From: Mucilaginibacter sp. L294
GTDB lineage: Bacteria; Bacteroidota; Bacteroidia; Sphingobacteriales; Sphingobacteriaceae
Length of the DNA stretch: 64,000 nt
NCBI RefSeq assembly: GCF_001636615.1
Contig: NZ_LGEK01000005.1
Coordinates: forward strand, 1 to 64,000
Reading direction: 5' to 3'
Part shown: piece after piece, positions 1 to 9,202 of the stretch
How the letters are laid out: every line of letters starts with the position of its first letter
How positions within the stretch are numbered: position 1 is the first letter of the stretch
Program-made: the position numbers and the translations under genes
Notes under the pieces: model-generated
The model's input: the letters and a program-made list of their open reading frames with translations, nothing else
Told to the model about the DNA's origin: nothing
The model's database searches: none

Positions 1-19
1 AGATGTGTATAAGAGACAG
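1..19 (+). other. Nextera/Tn5 mosaic-end adapter remnant
   Basis: The first 19 bases match exactly the Tn5 mosaic end used in Nextera libraries (AGATGTGTATAAGAGACAG). It is not part of the genome. Genomic sequence begins about base 20, so the promoter of the first gene is not present here. Confidence 0.95.
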
Positions 20-26
20 TAACTAA

Positions 27-731
27 ATGAAAGAAACTAAAAATGCCTGTAATTTAAATAATTGCTTTTTGTGCACCCACAGCGTTAAAGACTGGCTCCC
101 GGCCATCGGCGCGCATAAAAAAAACTTCGCGGTTAAAAAAGGCGAGAGCATTTTTAAAGAAGGCGATCCGGTTAAAGGTATTTACTTTGTATATACAGGT
201 AAAGTCAAAGTACATAAACGCTGGAATAACGATAAAGAACTCATTATCCGTTTTGCAAAATCCGGCGATATATTGGGCCACATGGGTTTGGGCAACAACC
301 CCGTTTACCCTGTAGCCACCACAGCCTTAGAACCCGCCACCCTTTGCTACATCGACTTGTCTTTTTTTGAATCGACACTAAACGTAAACCATAAGTTTAC
401 TTACGCCCTGATGAAGTTTTTTGCCGACGAGCTGCAAACGTCAGAGAAGCGGATGCGTAACCTGGTGCATATGCCGGTTAAAGAGCGCATTGCCCTTGCC
501 ATGCTTAACCTTAAAAATATTTTTGGCACTAATGATAACGGAGCCATCAATATAGAACTTACCCGGCAGGACCTCTCCAGTTATGCCGCAGTATCATACG
601 AAACATGGTTTAAGGTAACCCAGGATTTTATACAGGAAAGCCTGATAGCCGTAACCGGGAAAAGCATCACTATAAAAAACGAAGCAGCCCTGCAAAAACT
701 GATTGACGCTGCAAACGAGGGGTTTGAGTAA
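27..731 (+). CDS. Crp/Fnr-family transcriptional regulator, possibly Fe-S type
   Basis: This 234-residue protein has the Crp/Fnr layout. A cyclic-nucleotide-type beta-roll covers about residues 25-120 (motif GIYFVYTGKVKVHK), followed by a dimerisation helix and a winged helix near 175-215 (LTRQDLSSYAAVSYETW). Cysteines at 8, 13 and 16 and a lone Cys at 107 resemble the spacing of E. coli FNR (three N-terminal Cys plus one in the beta-roll), so a [4Fe-4S] oxygen sensor is plausible but inferred. The cytochrome bd genes lie about 800 bp downstream, which fits oxygen control. An in-frame TAA at 24-26 directly precedes the ATG, so the start is firm, but upstream sequence is adapter. Confidence 0.85.
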   Translation: MKETKNACNLNNCFLCTHSVKDWLPAIGAHKKNFAVKKGESIFKEGDPVKGIYFVYTGKVKVHKRWNNDKELIIRFAKSGDILGHMGLGNNPVYPVATTALEPATLCYIDLSFFESTLNVNHKFTYALMKFFADELQTSEKRMRNLVHMPVKERIALAMLNLKNIFGTNDNGAINIELTRQDLSSYAAVSYETWFKVTQDFIQESLIAVTGKSITIKNEAALQKLIDAANEGFE

Positions 732-811
732 TTATGAGAGCCTGTCAAACAACGATCAATATCGCCTAAAACCGCACTTAAAACACCCTGAAACGCCCTC
801 AAAGTCCCGAA

Positions 812-837
812 GTGTTCACGTTCACTGCCGTGAACAC
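812..837. repeat. Perfect 9-bp inverted repeat after the Fnr-like gene
   Basis: GTGTTCACG (812-820) and CGTGAACAC (829-837) form a perfect inverted repeat with an 8-nt loop, followed by a third copy of the half-motif (CGTGAAC). No T-tract follows, so it is a weak terminator candidate. A protein-binding site is equally possible. Nothing else was recognised in 732-997. Confidence 0.5.
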
Positions 838-997
838 CCGTGAACGCTGGCATTAAACTGATAATCAATGATTTCCTATTATTTGATACTGACAATATTG
901 CGCCACCAGGGATTCTATAACTCAGACTAACAAGTAATCTCACTGGCATTAAAAACTCTTATAAATTCACGATATTCGTATCAAACATACTACCATT

Positions 998-1306
998 ATG
1001 AAAACAGACTACGGCACCCTATCGCAAACTATTAATGGGTTAAAAGCTGAGGGCTACACCCGCGATTTTAACATACAGCAAGATTCCCTGGTTTGCCAGG
1101 AAACACAAAGCGAACTATCTCCTGATGAATTTGAGATCGACGGCGTTTTCCGTTTTGAGGGCGAATCAAACCCGGATGATGAGGCAGTGCTATATGCTAT
1201 ATCATCAACCAAAGATGGCTCAAAGGGCGTACTCGTAAATGGGTACGGCCTCTCTAACGATGCGGCATCGGCAGCACTGGTTCAAAAGCTGAATACACAT
1301 TCGTAA
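998..1306 (+). CDS. Small conserved hypothetical protein
   Basis: This is a soluble, acidic protein of 102 residues with no signal peptide or membrane segment. It contains the run ELSPDEFEIDGVFRFEG and then NPDDEAVLYAISS, a pattern I associate with a small Bacteroidota family. Databases often label that family phosphoribosylpyrophosphate synthetase, but at about 100 residues it cannot contain a PRPP synthetase fold, so the label should not be trusted. It stands alone between the Fnr-like regulator and cydAB on the same strand. Its function is unknown. Confidence 0.75.
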   Translation: MKTDYGTLSQTINGLKAEGYTRDFNIQQDSLVCQETQSELSPDEFEIDGVFRFEGESNPDDEAVLYAISSTKDGSKGVLVNGYGLSNDAASAALVQKLNTHS

Positions 1307-1315
1307 GTTAGCGAT

Positions 1316-1406
1316 CTTGTCAGTCTGAGCTGTCGAAGACTTAACGCCACATGCAATCGTTATGCATAGCTCATTAATAGATCCTTCGCTATCGCTCAGG
1401 ATAACA
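1316..1406. repeat. Imperfect inverted intergenic repeat element
   Basis: The left end (about 1318-1342, TGTCAGTCTGAGCTGTCGAAG) and the right end (about 1380-1406, GATCCTTCGCTATCGCTCAG) are imperfect reverse complements around a short core. They resemble the CTGAGC/CGAAG palindromes that are widespread between genes in Bacteroidota (from memory). It is probably a small MITE/REP-like element. Confidence 0.45.
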
Positions 1407-1471
1407 TATGAGAAGGTGATGCGCGAAAATATCCATACTCATTAATTGCCAAAATAGCAATAATACCTACA

Positions 1472-1520
1472 AATAATATTTAATTATTATTCGTTCTAAA
1501 TTGCTAAAAATGTGCAATTT
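1472..1520. promoter_or_regulatory. Candidate operator pair upstream of cydA
   Basis: Two inverted repeats lie 40-90 bp before cydA: AATAATA/TATTATT (1472-1478 and 1485-1491) and AAATTGC/GCAATTT (1498-1504 and 1514-1520). Such dyads are typical of dimeric regulators, and the nearby Fnr-like protein is the obvious candidate. No exact FNR box (TTGAT-N4-ATCAA) was found, so the assignment is inference. Confidence 0.35.
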
Positions 1521-1558
1521 ATATACTTAAACATTCGTATAGTACTTAAACTTGCACT

Positions 1559-2884
1559 ATGGATAATTTTATGGCCGCCAGGTCGCAAATGGCATTGTCC
1601 CTGGGCTTTCACATCATATTTTCGTGCATTGGCATGGTTATGCCGTTCTTTATGGCGGTATCGCATTTTTTGTGGCTGCGCACAGGTAACCCCGTGTATC
1701 AAAATATAACCAAAGCATGGAGCAAGGGTGTGGCCATTTTCTTTGCTACAGGGGCCGTATCTGGCACCGTATTATCCTTTGAGCTTGGGCTGCTCTGGCC
1801 AACCTTTATGAAACACGCCGGGCCTATCTTCGGCATGCCTTTTTCACTGGAGGGTACAGCTTTCTTTATCGAAGCCATAGCACTGGGTTTCTTCCTTTAC
1901 GGGTGGAACAGATTTAACCGCTGGTTTCACTGGTTTACAGGCGTTGTGGTAGGCATCAGCGGGTTATTATCGGGCATATTGGTGGTAGCTGCCAATGCGT
2001 GGATGAACAGCCCTTCGGGCTTTGACCTTGTTGATGGTAAATACACCAACATCGACCCTATAAAGGCTATGTTTAACCCTGCCTGGTTCTCGCAGGCTTT
2101 GCACATGTCGATAGCGGCGTTTGCAGCAACAGGGTTTGCAGTGGCGGGGGTGCATGCCTTAATGGTGATGCGCAAACAGAATGCAAACTTCCATTTAAGG
2201 GCATTTAAAATAGCGGCCATATTTGGGGTAATAGCAGCCATATTGCAGCCCTTAAGCGGCGACATTTCGGCCAAAATGGTAGCCAAAAGGCAACCTGCCA
2301 AGCTTGCAGCGATGGAAGCGCATTTTGAAACCAAACCCTACTCCCCCCTTATCATCGGCGGCATCCCCGATGTGAAAAACAAAAAAGTTGATTATGCTAT
2401 AGAGCTACCCGGTATGCTTAGCTTTATGGTATATGATGATTTTAAAACACCCGTAAAAGGATTAGATCAGATCCCCGAAAAAGACCAGCCTCCTATAGCG
2501 GTTACGCACTATGCCTTCCAACTGATGGTTGCCCTGGGCATGCTGATGATGGGATTAGGCATATTATACCTGATAGCCATCTGGAAAAAGAAAAGCTGGT
2601 TTGATAAACGCTGGTTCCTGAAATTATTTGTATGGGCCACCCCGATTGGTTTTATAGCCGTAGAGGCCGGGTGGACAGTAACCGAAGTTGGCCGGCAGCC
2701 CTGGATAATACAGGGCGTTATGCGCACTGCCGATGCCGTTACCCCTATGCCGGGTATTGGTTACTCGTTCTACCTGTTTACGGCCGTTTATTTTACGCTG
2801 AGCATCGCGGTTATATTTTTGCTGTACAGGCAGATAAAGATGGTACCTGAAATTTATGACAACCCTAACCCTGTAAGCAAATGA
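1559..2884 (+). CDS. cydA: Cytochrome bd ubiquinol oxidase subunit I
   Basis: This is the quinol-oxidising, haem-bearing subunit of the high-affinity terminal oxidase in the inner membrane. The 441 residues form about nine membrane helices. Candidate haem ligands are His18 (LGFHIIF) and His182 (QALHMS). The acidic pair of the haem b595/d region is Glu98 and Glu105 (FSLEGTAFFIEAIALG), and the GRQPW signature is near residue 370. The segment between helices VI and VII is short, so this is the short Q-loop type. The stop overlaps the start of cydB by 4 bases (ATGA), which indicates translational coupling. Confidence 0.96.
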   Translation: MDNFMAARSQMALSLGFHIIFSCIGMVMPFFMAVSHFLWLRTGNPVYQNITKAWSKGVAIFFATGAVSGTVLSFELGLLWPTFMKHAGPIFGMPFSLEGTAFFIEAIALGFFLYGWNRFNRWFHWFTGVVVGISGLLSGILVVAANAWMNSPSGFDLVDGKYTNIDPIKAMFNPAWFSQALHMSIAAFAATGFAVAGVHALMVMRKQNANFHLRAFKIAAIFGVIAAILQPLSGDISAKMVAKRQPAKLAAMEAHFETKPYSPLIIGGIPDVKNKKVDYAIELPGMLSFMVYDDFKTPVKGLDQIPEKDQPPIAVTHYAFQLMVALGMLMMGLGILYLIAIWKKKSWFDKRWFLKLFVWATPIGFIAVEAGWTVTEVGRQPWIIQGVMRTADAVTPMPGIGYSFYLFTAVYFTLSIAVIFLLYRQIKMVPEIYDNPNPVSK

Positions 2885-3912
2885 TATACGTAGTCATCAT
2901 ATTTTTATGGGTTGCGCTGCTACTGTACCTGGTAATGGGCGGGGCCGATTTTGGCGCTGGCATTATTGAAATGTTCACCTCAAACAAAAACAAATCGCGC
3001 ACGCGGAGGATCATGTACAATGCTATTGGCCCCATCTGGGAAGCCAACCACATGTGGCTGATCATTGCTATTGTAATACTATTTGTAGGTTTCCCGGTGA
3101 TATATGCCACCATGTCTACCTATCTGCACATTCCGCTTACAGTGATGCTGATGGGTATCATAGCAAGGGGCACCGCCCTAACCTTCCGCAATTATGATGC
3201 GGTGCACGATAATATGCAGAAGATCTATAACAAGATCTTTGTGTATTCCAGCTTTATTACACCGCTGTTCCTGGGTATTATTGCGGGCAGCGCAGTATCC
3301 GGCCGGGTAGACCCGCAGGCTACCACTTTTATGGACGCCTACATTTATAGCTGGCTTAACTGGTTCTCGGTAGCTATTGGCTTTTTCACTGTTGCATTAT
3401 GCGGCTTCCTCGCAGCCATCTACCTTATCGGCGAGGCTAATGACGATGTAGAACGCAAGAGCTTTATCCGCAAGGCAAGGTTGATGAACGTTGCAGCGGT
3501 TATTGCAGGCTCAGTGGTTTTCATCGCATCGGTAAAAGAGAATATCCCATTGGTACAGTGGGTATTTGGCAATGTAATTGGTATAGCGGCGGTTAGCGCG
3601 GCCACTATTTCGCTCATTTTACTTTGGTATCTCATCGGCAAAGGCAAACGCTTTATCATCCGCGTGCTGGCAGGTTTCCAAATGACCATGATATTGCTTA
3701 CCACCACTTACAAGCACTACCCCAACATCATCATCCTGAAGAATGGCGGCCACCTCTCGCTTATTGAAGACCAGGGTGCCGAAAAAGCCATTCAATCATT
3801 AGGGATCGCACTGCTTGTTGGTAGTGTATTTATACTCCCCGCGCTATTTTACCTGGTGTGGAGCTTTCAGCAAAAACCCGAACAGGTGGATAGCGATATG
3901 CATGGGCATTAA
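2881..3912 (+). CDS. cydB: Cytochrome bd ubiquinol oxidase subunit II
   Basis: This is the second integral membrane subunit of cytochrome bd, 343 residues, mostly transmembrane helices. The N-terminus (LVMGGADFGAGI) and the GPIWEANHMWLI segment are CydB hallmarks. It supports assembly of the haems held by CydA. Its start overlaps the cydA stop. No small third subunit (CydX) is visible behind it: only a hairpin terminator follows before the convergent phytase gene. Confidence 0.96.
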   Translation: MIYVVIIFLWVALLLYLVMGGADFGAGIIEMFTSNKNKSRTRRIMYNAIGPIWEANHMWLIIAIVILFVGFPVIYATMSTYLHIPLTVMLMGIIARGTALTFRNYDAVHDNMQKIYNKIFVYSSFITPLFLGIIAGSAVSGRVDPQATTFMDAYIYSWLNWFSVAIGFFTVALCGFLAAIYLIGEANDDVERKSFIRKARLMNVAAVIAGSVVFIASVKENIPLVQWVFGNVIGIAAVSAATISLILLWYLIGKGKRFIIRVLAGFQMTMILLTTTYKHYPNIIILKNGGHLSLIEDQGAEKAIQSLGIALLVGSVFILPALFYLVWSFQQKPEQVDSDMHGH

Positions 3913-3918
3913 ACAAAA

Positions 3919-3946
3919 ACAGCCATCACCTTGCGGCAATGGCTGT
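3919..3946. terminator. Bidirectional terminator between cydB and the phytase gene
   Basis: ACAGCCAT (3919-3926) pairs with ATGGCTGT (3939-3946) across a 12-nt loop. The minus strand continues with TTTTTGTTT and the plus strand with a T-rich stretch, so it can serve both convergent units. Confidence 0.65.
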
Positions 3947-3967
3947 AACTATTTAGTTTGGTTTTGT

Positions 3968-5035
3968 TTATTTAACTTTCAATTCCTTACCGGCAATATC
4001 TTCCCAACGGTAGTAATGAAACGTTTTGTCGGTGCTCATTACTACAAAAAGGCCATGCTTAAAGGTGTCGTTTAAAGGCACGTTCACCACATCAGATCCA
4101 TCGCTTTCGCGGGCCTGAACATTAGCCACCTTTACCAGCTTATGCTCAAACGGGTTTTGCTTTGTTCCCTCGCGGCTAAAGATCTGAAAACGATTTGCGC
4201 CCTGGTCAGATACCAGGATATAACCAGTGCTATCATCCAGTTTGTAAATAGAGATCCCTTCATGATCAGCCGCGAAACCGGTTGTACCAAATATGGATAA
4301 CTGCTTGTTGCCTTTCTCCGGGTCGGCATAGTACTGGCGCACGCCAACCTGCTCGTCAGAGTAATAGATGTACCCCAGCTCGTTATCAACGGCGATGGAT
4401 TCAATCTCTTTTTTACCGCTATACTCACCAAACTTACGTACCAGGGTTGCCTTTACATTGCCTGTACCGTCGTCGCCCAGTAAATACTGCCAGATGTAGC
4501 CGCCTGTTTTTGGCCCGCTTTTACGGCCTACTATGGCGTACATTTTACCATCCTTAGCGGTATAGATAGATATCCCCATCAAATCACGAAACTCCGGGCC
4601 GGTTTCGCCTACAAACATATCAATGCCGCCATTATCAACCGGCTTCATATCCGGCACCGAATAGATGCGCAGCTTATGGCTTATGCGCTCTGTAGTAATA
4701 GCGATATCTGTTGGTTTACCATTCAGCATTAAGCCGTAAGCCAGGTCGACATTGTTAGGGCGTTTTAATCCTCTAACTACTTTATCAGCTATGACCTTAC
4801 CTTGCAGGTCATAAACGTACAGGGCTCCATCGGCGTCTTTATCGGTACCAATTACCAGGCTTTTGGCCGGGTCGGCTTTGTTAACCCAAATTGCAGGGTC
4901 GTCGGTATCGTACTTAACCGGTTCGGTAATTACTACGGGCTTAATCTCGGCAGTATCGGTGGTTGTACCTGGCTTGCATGATGTTAAGCTTAACAATGCC
5001 AGCGGTGCAAAGCAAAATATGTTCAATCTCTTCAT
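3968..5035 (-). CDS. Beta-propeller phytase lipoprotein
   Basis: This is a secreted lipoprotein of 355 residues (lipobox LTSC near residue 20) belonging to the beta-propeller phytases, which release phosphate from myo-inositol hexakisphosphate using calcium. Diagnostic stretches are DDPAIWVN, GTDKDADGALYVYD, RPNNVDLAYG and the C-terminal VSDQGANRFQIF. It is the last gene of a leftward operon behind a TonB receptor and a beta-helix lipoprotein, with only 2 bp separating it from the latter. The context suggests surface capture of phytate or related phosphate esters. The substrate is inferred from the family. Confidence 0.88.
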   Translation of the reverse strand: MKRLNIFCFAPLALLSLTSCKPGTTTDTAEIKPVVITEPVKYDTDDPAIWVNKADPAKSLVIGTDKDADGALYVYDLQGKVIADKVVRGLKRPNNVDLAYGLMLNGKPTDIAITTERISHKLRIYSVPDMKPVDNGGIDMFVGETGPEFRDLMGISIYTAKDGKMYAIVGRKSGPKTGGYIWQYLLGDDGTGNVKATLVRKFGEYSGKKEIESIAVDNELGYIYYSDEQVGVRQYYADPEKGNKQLSIFGTTGFAADHEGISIYKLDDSTGYILVSDQGANRFQIFSREGTKQNPFEHKLVKVANVQARESDGSDVVNVPLNDTFKHGLFVVMSTDKTFHYYRWEDIAGKELKVK

Positions 5036-5037
5036 AT

Positions 5038-6303
5038 TTACAATTTAGTACCATAAGCGCCAATAAATGTAGACGGCTCGGGTGATGTATAAGTAATACC
5101 ATTAGCCGTAGTGATACCCGCTTTATGGTGGCGTGTAAAATTAGTTGTACCTTTTGTTAAAGCGGGCGAGTTACCTTGCAAATGAAAATCCCATGCAGTG
5201 TTATAATCAGGGCTCAACTCATCATTGCTTAATGGGTAGTTCACAAACTTAGGATCGTTTTCACCTGCTTTTGTGCCCCTTACATCATTAGCACCGCCGG
5301 GTACTATGTCATTACTGCCTACCTGAAACTGGTTAACAGTTGCCTGATCAAACCCGTAATACCAGTTATAATCGTTTTTAGAACGGCTATCTTCCAATTT
5401 CTTAGGGTCGCGTTTTATTCCAAAACGGGTGTTTGCAAAAAGATTGTTGTATAGGTCGGCGTGTACGGTAGCCTCTAACCAAACAGAACCACCTTTGGCC
5501 GTAGGCCTTCTCCAGCCGGTGTTAACCATGGTGTTGTTATAAGCAATTATATAAGCCTGTGGGTTACGGTCGCCGCTGTTTGATAGTTTAAAGGCGTTAG
5601 TATTACAGCTATAAACCAGGTTATAAGCCAAATCTGCCAAACATCCCGATTTAAAGTTCATAGCCTCGCCACCGGTAACGCCCGTTGTATAAAACACGTT
5701 ATTGGCGAAAATAACTTTACCACCTTCAATGTAAGTACAATCTTCCTGGAAGTTACGGATGATGCTGTTTTGTACAATTAGTTTACCGTTTAAGTTTGAG
5801 AACCATAGGGCGGGCAGGTTCTCGCCGGCTACCGCTTTATACAAACCCATTTTTACCGATGTTGATGCATCAGAAGTTGTAGCGCCGCCATATTCTAATA
5901 TAGTGTGATCAAGCACCAGTTCGGCACAGGTAGGCGCGGCCAATAAGCCACCCCACATTTTACCGAATTTATTGGCATCTGTTTTATAAACATCGCTTAC
6001 GGTAAATTTCACCGGGTTATCTGCTGTACCCAATGAGTACAAATTGCCTTTAATTACTATCTCCGGTTTAGCGGTTACATCCATCAATACGGTTACACCT
6101 TCTTCAATAGTAAGGCTTTGCCCTTCGGGGATAATGATATCACCCTTAATTTCGTGCACGCTGCCTTTGGCCCATACGCCCGATACTTCACCAATTGCCG
6201 AACCATCCTGCGGGGTAGTATCAACATCTTTGTTAGCTTTTTGGCAACCTGTAAAAGCCAGTGTTGCAAATACCAATGCTGTTAAAATATGTTTAAATTT
6301 CAT
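5038..6303 (-). CDS. Parallel beta-helix surface lipoprotein
   Basis: This is a 421-residue lipoprotein (AFTGC lipobox at about 16-20). The mature part reads as a right-handed beta-helix: repeated short strands with turns such as LTIEEGVTVLMD, LVLDHTILEYGGA and VQNSIIRNF. There is no obvious catalytic signature of pectate lyases. It lies 29 bp after the TonB receptor and 2 bp before the phytase, so it is probably co-transcribed and may take the place that SusD has in other loci, binding the ligand at the surface. That role is inferred from position only. Confidence 0.75.
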   Translation of the reverse strand: MKFKHILTALVFATLAFTGCQKANKDVDTTPQDGSAIGEVSGVWAKGSVHEIKGDIIIPEGQSLTIEEGVTVLMDVTAKPEIVIKGNLYSLGTADNPVKFTVSDVYKTDANKFGKMWGGLLAAPTCAELVLDHTILEYGGATTSDASTSVKMGLYKAVAGENLPALWFSNLNGKLIVQNSIIRNFQEDCTYIEGGKVIFANNVFYTTGVTGGEAMNFKSGCLADLAYNLVYSCNTNAFKLSNSGDRNPQAYIIAYNNTMVNTGWRRPTAKGGSVWLEATVHADLYNNLFANTRFGIKRDPKKLEDSRSKNDYNWYYGFDQATVNQFQVGSNDIVPGGANDVRGTKAGENDPKFVNYPLSNDELSPDYNTAWDFHLQGNSPALTKGTTNFTRHHKAGITTANGITYTSPEPSTFIGAYGTKL

Positions 6304-6332
6304 ATTACTTATGTTTGAATACTTTATAACTA

Positions 6333-9110
6333 TTAATTGAATTTATACCTTACACCTATCAGATAGCTTTGCCCGTAAAAATCGTTACGGATAAGCGTAT
6401 GTCCATCTGTTACCAGGTCTTCTTTTATCTTATCATTTGCCGGGTTAGTCCCTTTTATGTATACTTTGGTTGGCGTGTTAAGAATATTGTTTGCCTTAAT
6501 AAACGCGCTTATGCCACCAGCAAAACGTTTCTCGGCAGAGAAGTCCATCTGTATAAAACCCTGCTGCCATTGATCGTTATTTAAAAACTGCGATACTGCA
6601 ATTATCCGTGCCCCGGTGTAAGCGCCGGCAATTTGTACATCCCAGCCCTTTTTGGTATCCTTATACAATAACGATAAGTTGGCAACATGTTCCGACTGCC
6701 CGTAAAGCGGCCTTGTTTGCATAACGCTAATTGTTTGTATGTCACCTGTGGCGGGGTCTATCTGGCGTTTATTTTTAGGAGTGGTAATACTCGAGTGTGT
6801 ATAGGTGTAGTTGGCTTTAAAACCTATTTTATTGAAAAACTTAGTATAGTCTATCTCCGCACCATAATTTTTGGCGGTACCAAAATTACCAGGTATGTAA
6901 TAAATATTGTTATGTACTGAACCATCCGTCTGGAAGACAAACTCTATAGGGTCTTTTATCCTTTTGTAAAATGCACCTACAAGTAATTGCTCTGATGCAC
7001 CCGGGAATAGTTCGTAACGCAGGTCATAATTATCGGCAAGCGCACGTTTCAGATCAGGGTTACCCTTTTCGTCATAATCTTCGCCCGGTACAACACCCGG
7101 GTTAAGTTCATAAAAACCCGGGCGGTTAACCGCCTTGTAATATGACGCGTGTAATTGTGCCTTATCGCTTAAGTGATATTTTGCTGTTAAGCTTGGTAAA
7201 ACATCTGTATATATTTGATTACCTGAAGGCCTTGATTCTCCTTGCGCAAATAACATATGATAACCCTGGTTTGTATGCTCAACGCGCGCACCGCCAATTA
7301 ATTCCCAACCGTTTGATTTGTAATTAAACATACCATAACCCGCTGATGTCTTCTCTGATGCATCGTAAGTAAGCGGGTTGGCAACGCCGCCGGTAGGGTT
7401 ATTAACAACTAATTGCAGATCAGTATAATTCTGAAAATCCTTACCATAGATCAAACCTGCATCTGCTGCAGATGGCGAAAGTGTATAATTGTTATAGAAA
7501 CCACTCCGTTGTTTATCGCGGTATAACCCCCCAAAGCTCAAATCTAACTTCCTGTCGCCCCTGAAAATATTGTAAGTAAGGTCTAAATATCCTGCTTTAT
7601 CATTATCGGTGTTACGTTCCCAACGCATTTCAACCGGTGAGGTATTTACTAATGATGTACGGCTATTCTGGAAATTCTGCTGCAGGCCGTTTAATTCAAT
7701 ATTGGTATTCTGCGGAACATCGTTTTGTGCGGTAGAATAAACTGCCGACCATTGTACCTTAAATTTATCGTCAAAGAATTTATGATCGCCGTGTAGGGTG
7801 CTGTTGTATATCTTTTGTTCGGTTAAGCGGCTACGGGTGTTATAAACCAACTCTGCATTACCTGCAGCAGGATCATAAACACCGTTGAAAGTAGTAGATA
7901 CCGCATCACGTACTTGTTGATTTTTAAGGTCGACATACACGTTGTAAAGGCTGATCTTGTTATTCTTATCAAATACATAATCTACTTTGCCGTGCAAACC
8001 TAAACGTGTCTGATGTTCAGAATATTCGCGATAGCTTTTATTAGTGATAATACTATATTCGTCAGTGCCGGTTACAGATGGGTTGTATATAGTGCTGTTG
8101 TTTCCGCGATAAGTATTTTGGTAGCTACCTGCTATAATAACGCCTAATTTGCTATCAAAAAAACGCTGTCCGATAGACATACTGCCCACCATATTTGGCG
8201 CAGGTTTTTTAGATGTATAATCAAACACACCTTTAGAAAAATCGGCTTGGGTAGCGTTATAGTTTCGGCCGTTTATTTCATAAGGTGATTTGTGGTTAAC
8301 ACCCGCTGCATCGTAGCTGGTAAAATTACGATCAAAAAACAACTGGCTGTAACCCGTAGCAATATTAGCGTTGATCTGGAAATGATCTGGGGCGTTTTTC
8401 ATCACCATATTAATGGCACCGCCAATAGCATCGCCTTCCATATTAGGGGTAAGGGTTTTGTAAAACTCAAGCCTGTCCAGCAAATCGGATGGAAAAAGAT
8501 CCAGCGGCACGTAACGATATTTATTATCCGGGCTCGGGATCTTTACGCCATTCACTAAAGTGTAGTTATAGCGTTTATCCATACCACGAAGGATGGCATA
8601 CTGGCCGTCGCCGTTGCTGTTACGCTCTATAGATACACCCGACACACGGGATATCACATTGGCAACAGTCAGATCGGGCGATACCTCGATGGCCTTTCCC
8701 GATACGATGTTCATTACCTGGGTAGCGTTCTGTTCTATACGGCGCGCATCACGTTCGTTAGATCCGCTGGTTGTAGCCCTTATGGTAACCTCGCCCAGGT
8801 CTTTTGATGCGGTTTCCATATAAAACTTCAGGTGATCGTTATCCTTAGCAAGGATCTCGATATCCTGTACAATAGTTTTATAGGTAATGTAAGTAATGCG
8901 GATAGTGGCTTTGCCAACCGGCACATCCTTTAATTCGAAAGAGCCATCGAGGCCGGTACTGGTTACCTTGCCGGTTTTTTCTAAAACAACGGTTGCACCT
9001 ACCAGTGCCTCGCCCGATTGTTTATCATAAACGTGGCCTTTTATCTTTGTTGCGCTCGCTATTGTAGCACAAAAAAGTAGCGGGAGTAAGATTTGTAAAA
9101 GTTTGTTCAT
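6333..9110 (-). CDS. TonB-dependent receptor of the phytase operon
   Basis: This 925-residue outer-membrane receptor has a signal peptide (about 1-20) and a carboxypeptidase-regulatory-like domain at about 22-110 (KIKGHVYDKQSGEALVGATV). A plug domain covers about 125-240 (LRGMDKRYNYTLVNGVKIPS, GGAINMVMKNAP), followed by a 22-strand-type barrel ending in the aromatic YLIGVRYKFN. Unlike SusC it lacks a SusD partner and resembles FecA/CirA-type receptors. It is the first gene of the phytase operon, so it likely imports a phytase product or phosphate ester. The ligand is an inference. Confidence 0.88.
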   Translation of the reverse strand: MNKLLQILLPLLFCATIASATKIKGHVYDKQSGEALVGATVVLEKTGKVTSTGLDGSFELKDVPVGKATIRITYITYKTIVQDIEILAKDNDHLKFYMETASKDLGEVTIRATTSGSNERDARRIEQNATQVMNIVSGKAIEVSPDLTVANVISRVSGVSIERNSNGDGQYAILRGMDKRYNYTLVNGVKIPSPDNKYRYVPLDLFPSDLLDRLEFYKTLTPNMEGDAIGGAINMVMKNAPDHFQINANIATGYSQLFFDRNFTSYDAAGVNHKSPYEINGRNYNATQADFSKGVFDYTSKKPAPNMVGSMSIGQRFFDSKLGVIIAGSYQNTYRGNNSTIYNPSVTGTDEYSIITNKSYREYSEHQTRLGLHGKVDYVFDKNNKISLYNVYVDLKNQQVRDAVSTTFNGVYDPAAGNAELVYNTRSRLTEQKIYNSTLHGDHKFFDDKFKVQWSAVYSTAQNDVPQNTNIELNGLQQNFQNSRTSLVNTSPVEMRWERNTDNDKAGYLDLTYNIFRGDRKLDLSFGGLYRDKQRSGFYNNYTLSPSAADAGLIYGKDFQNYTDLQLVVNNPTGGVANPLTYDASEKTSAGYGMFNYKSNGWELIGGARVEHTNQGYHMLFAQGESRPSGNQIYTDVLPSLTAKYHLSDKAQLHASYYKAVNRPGFYELNPGVVPGEDYDEKGNPDLKRALADNYDLRYELFPGASEQLLVGAFYKRIKDPIEFVFQTDGSVHNNIYYIPGNFGTAKNYGAEIDYTKFFNKIGFKANYTYTHSSITTPKNKRQIDPATGDIQTISVMQTRPLYGQSEHVANLSLLYKDTKKGWDVQIAGAYTGARIIAVSQFLNNDQWQQGFIQMDFSAEKRFAGGISAFIKANNILNTPTKVYIKGTNPANDKIKEDLVTDGHTLIRNDFYGQSYLIGVRYKFN

Positions 9111-9202
9111 TGCTGTGTGATAATGTCCATTTTTAATTGACGCTGCAAAGGTGTGTATACGCCCAATTACAAATGAAACTTTGAGGGTTACAGAAAGGCA
9201 AC

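Noticed and set aside
998..1306. Phosphoribosylpyrophosphate synthetase
   Set aside because: At 102 residues it is far too short for the enzyme and shows none of its PRPP-binding motifs; the name appears to be a propagated label.
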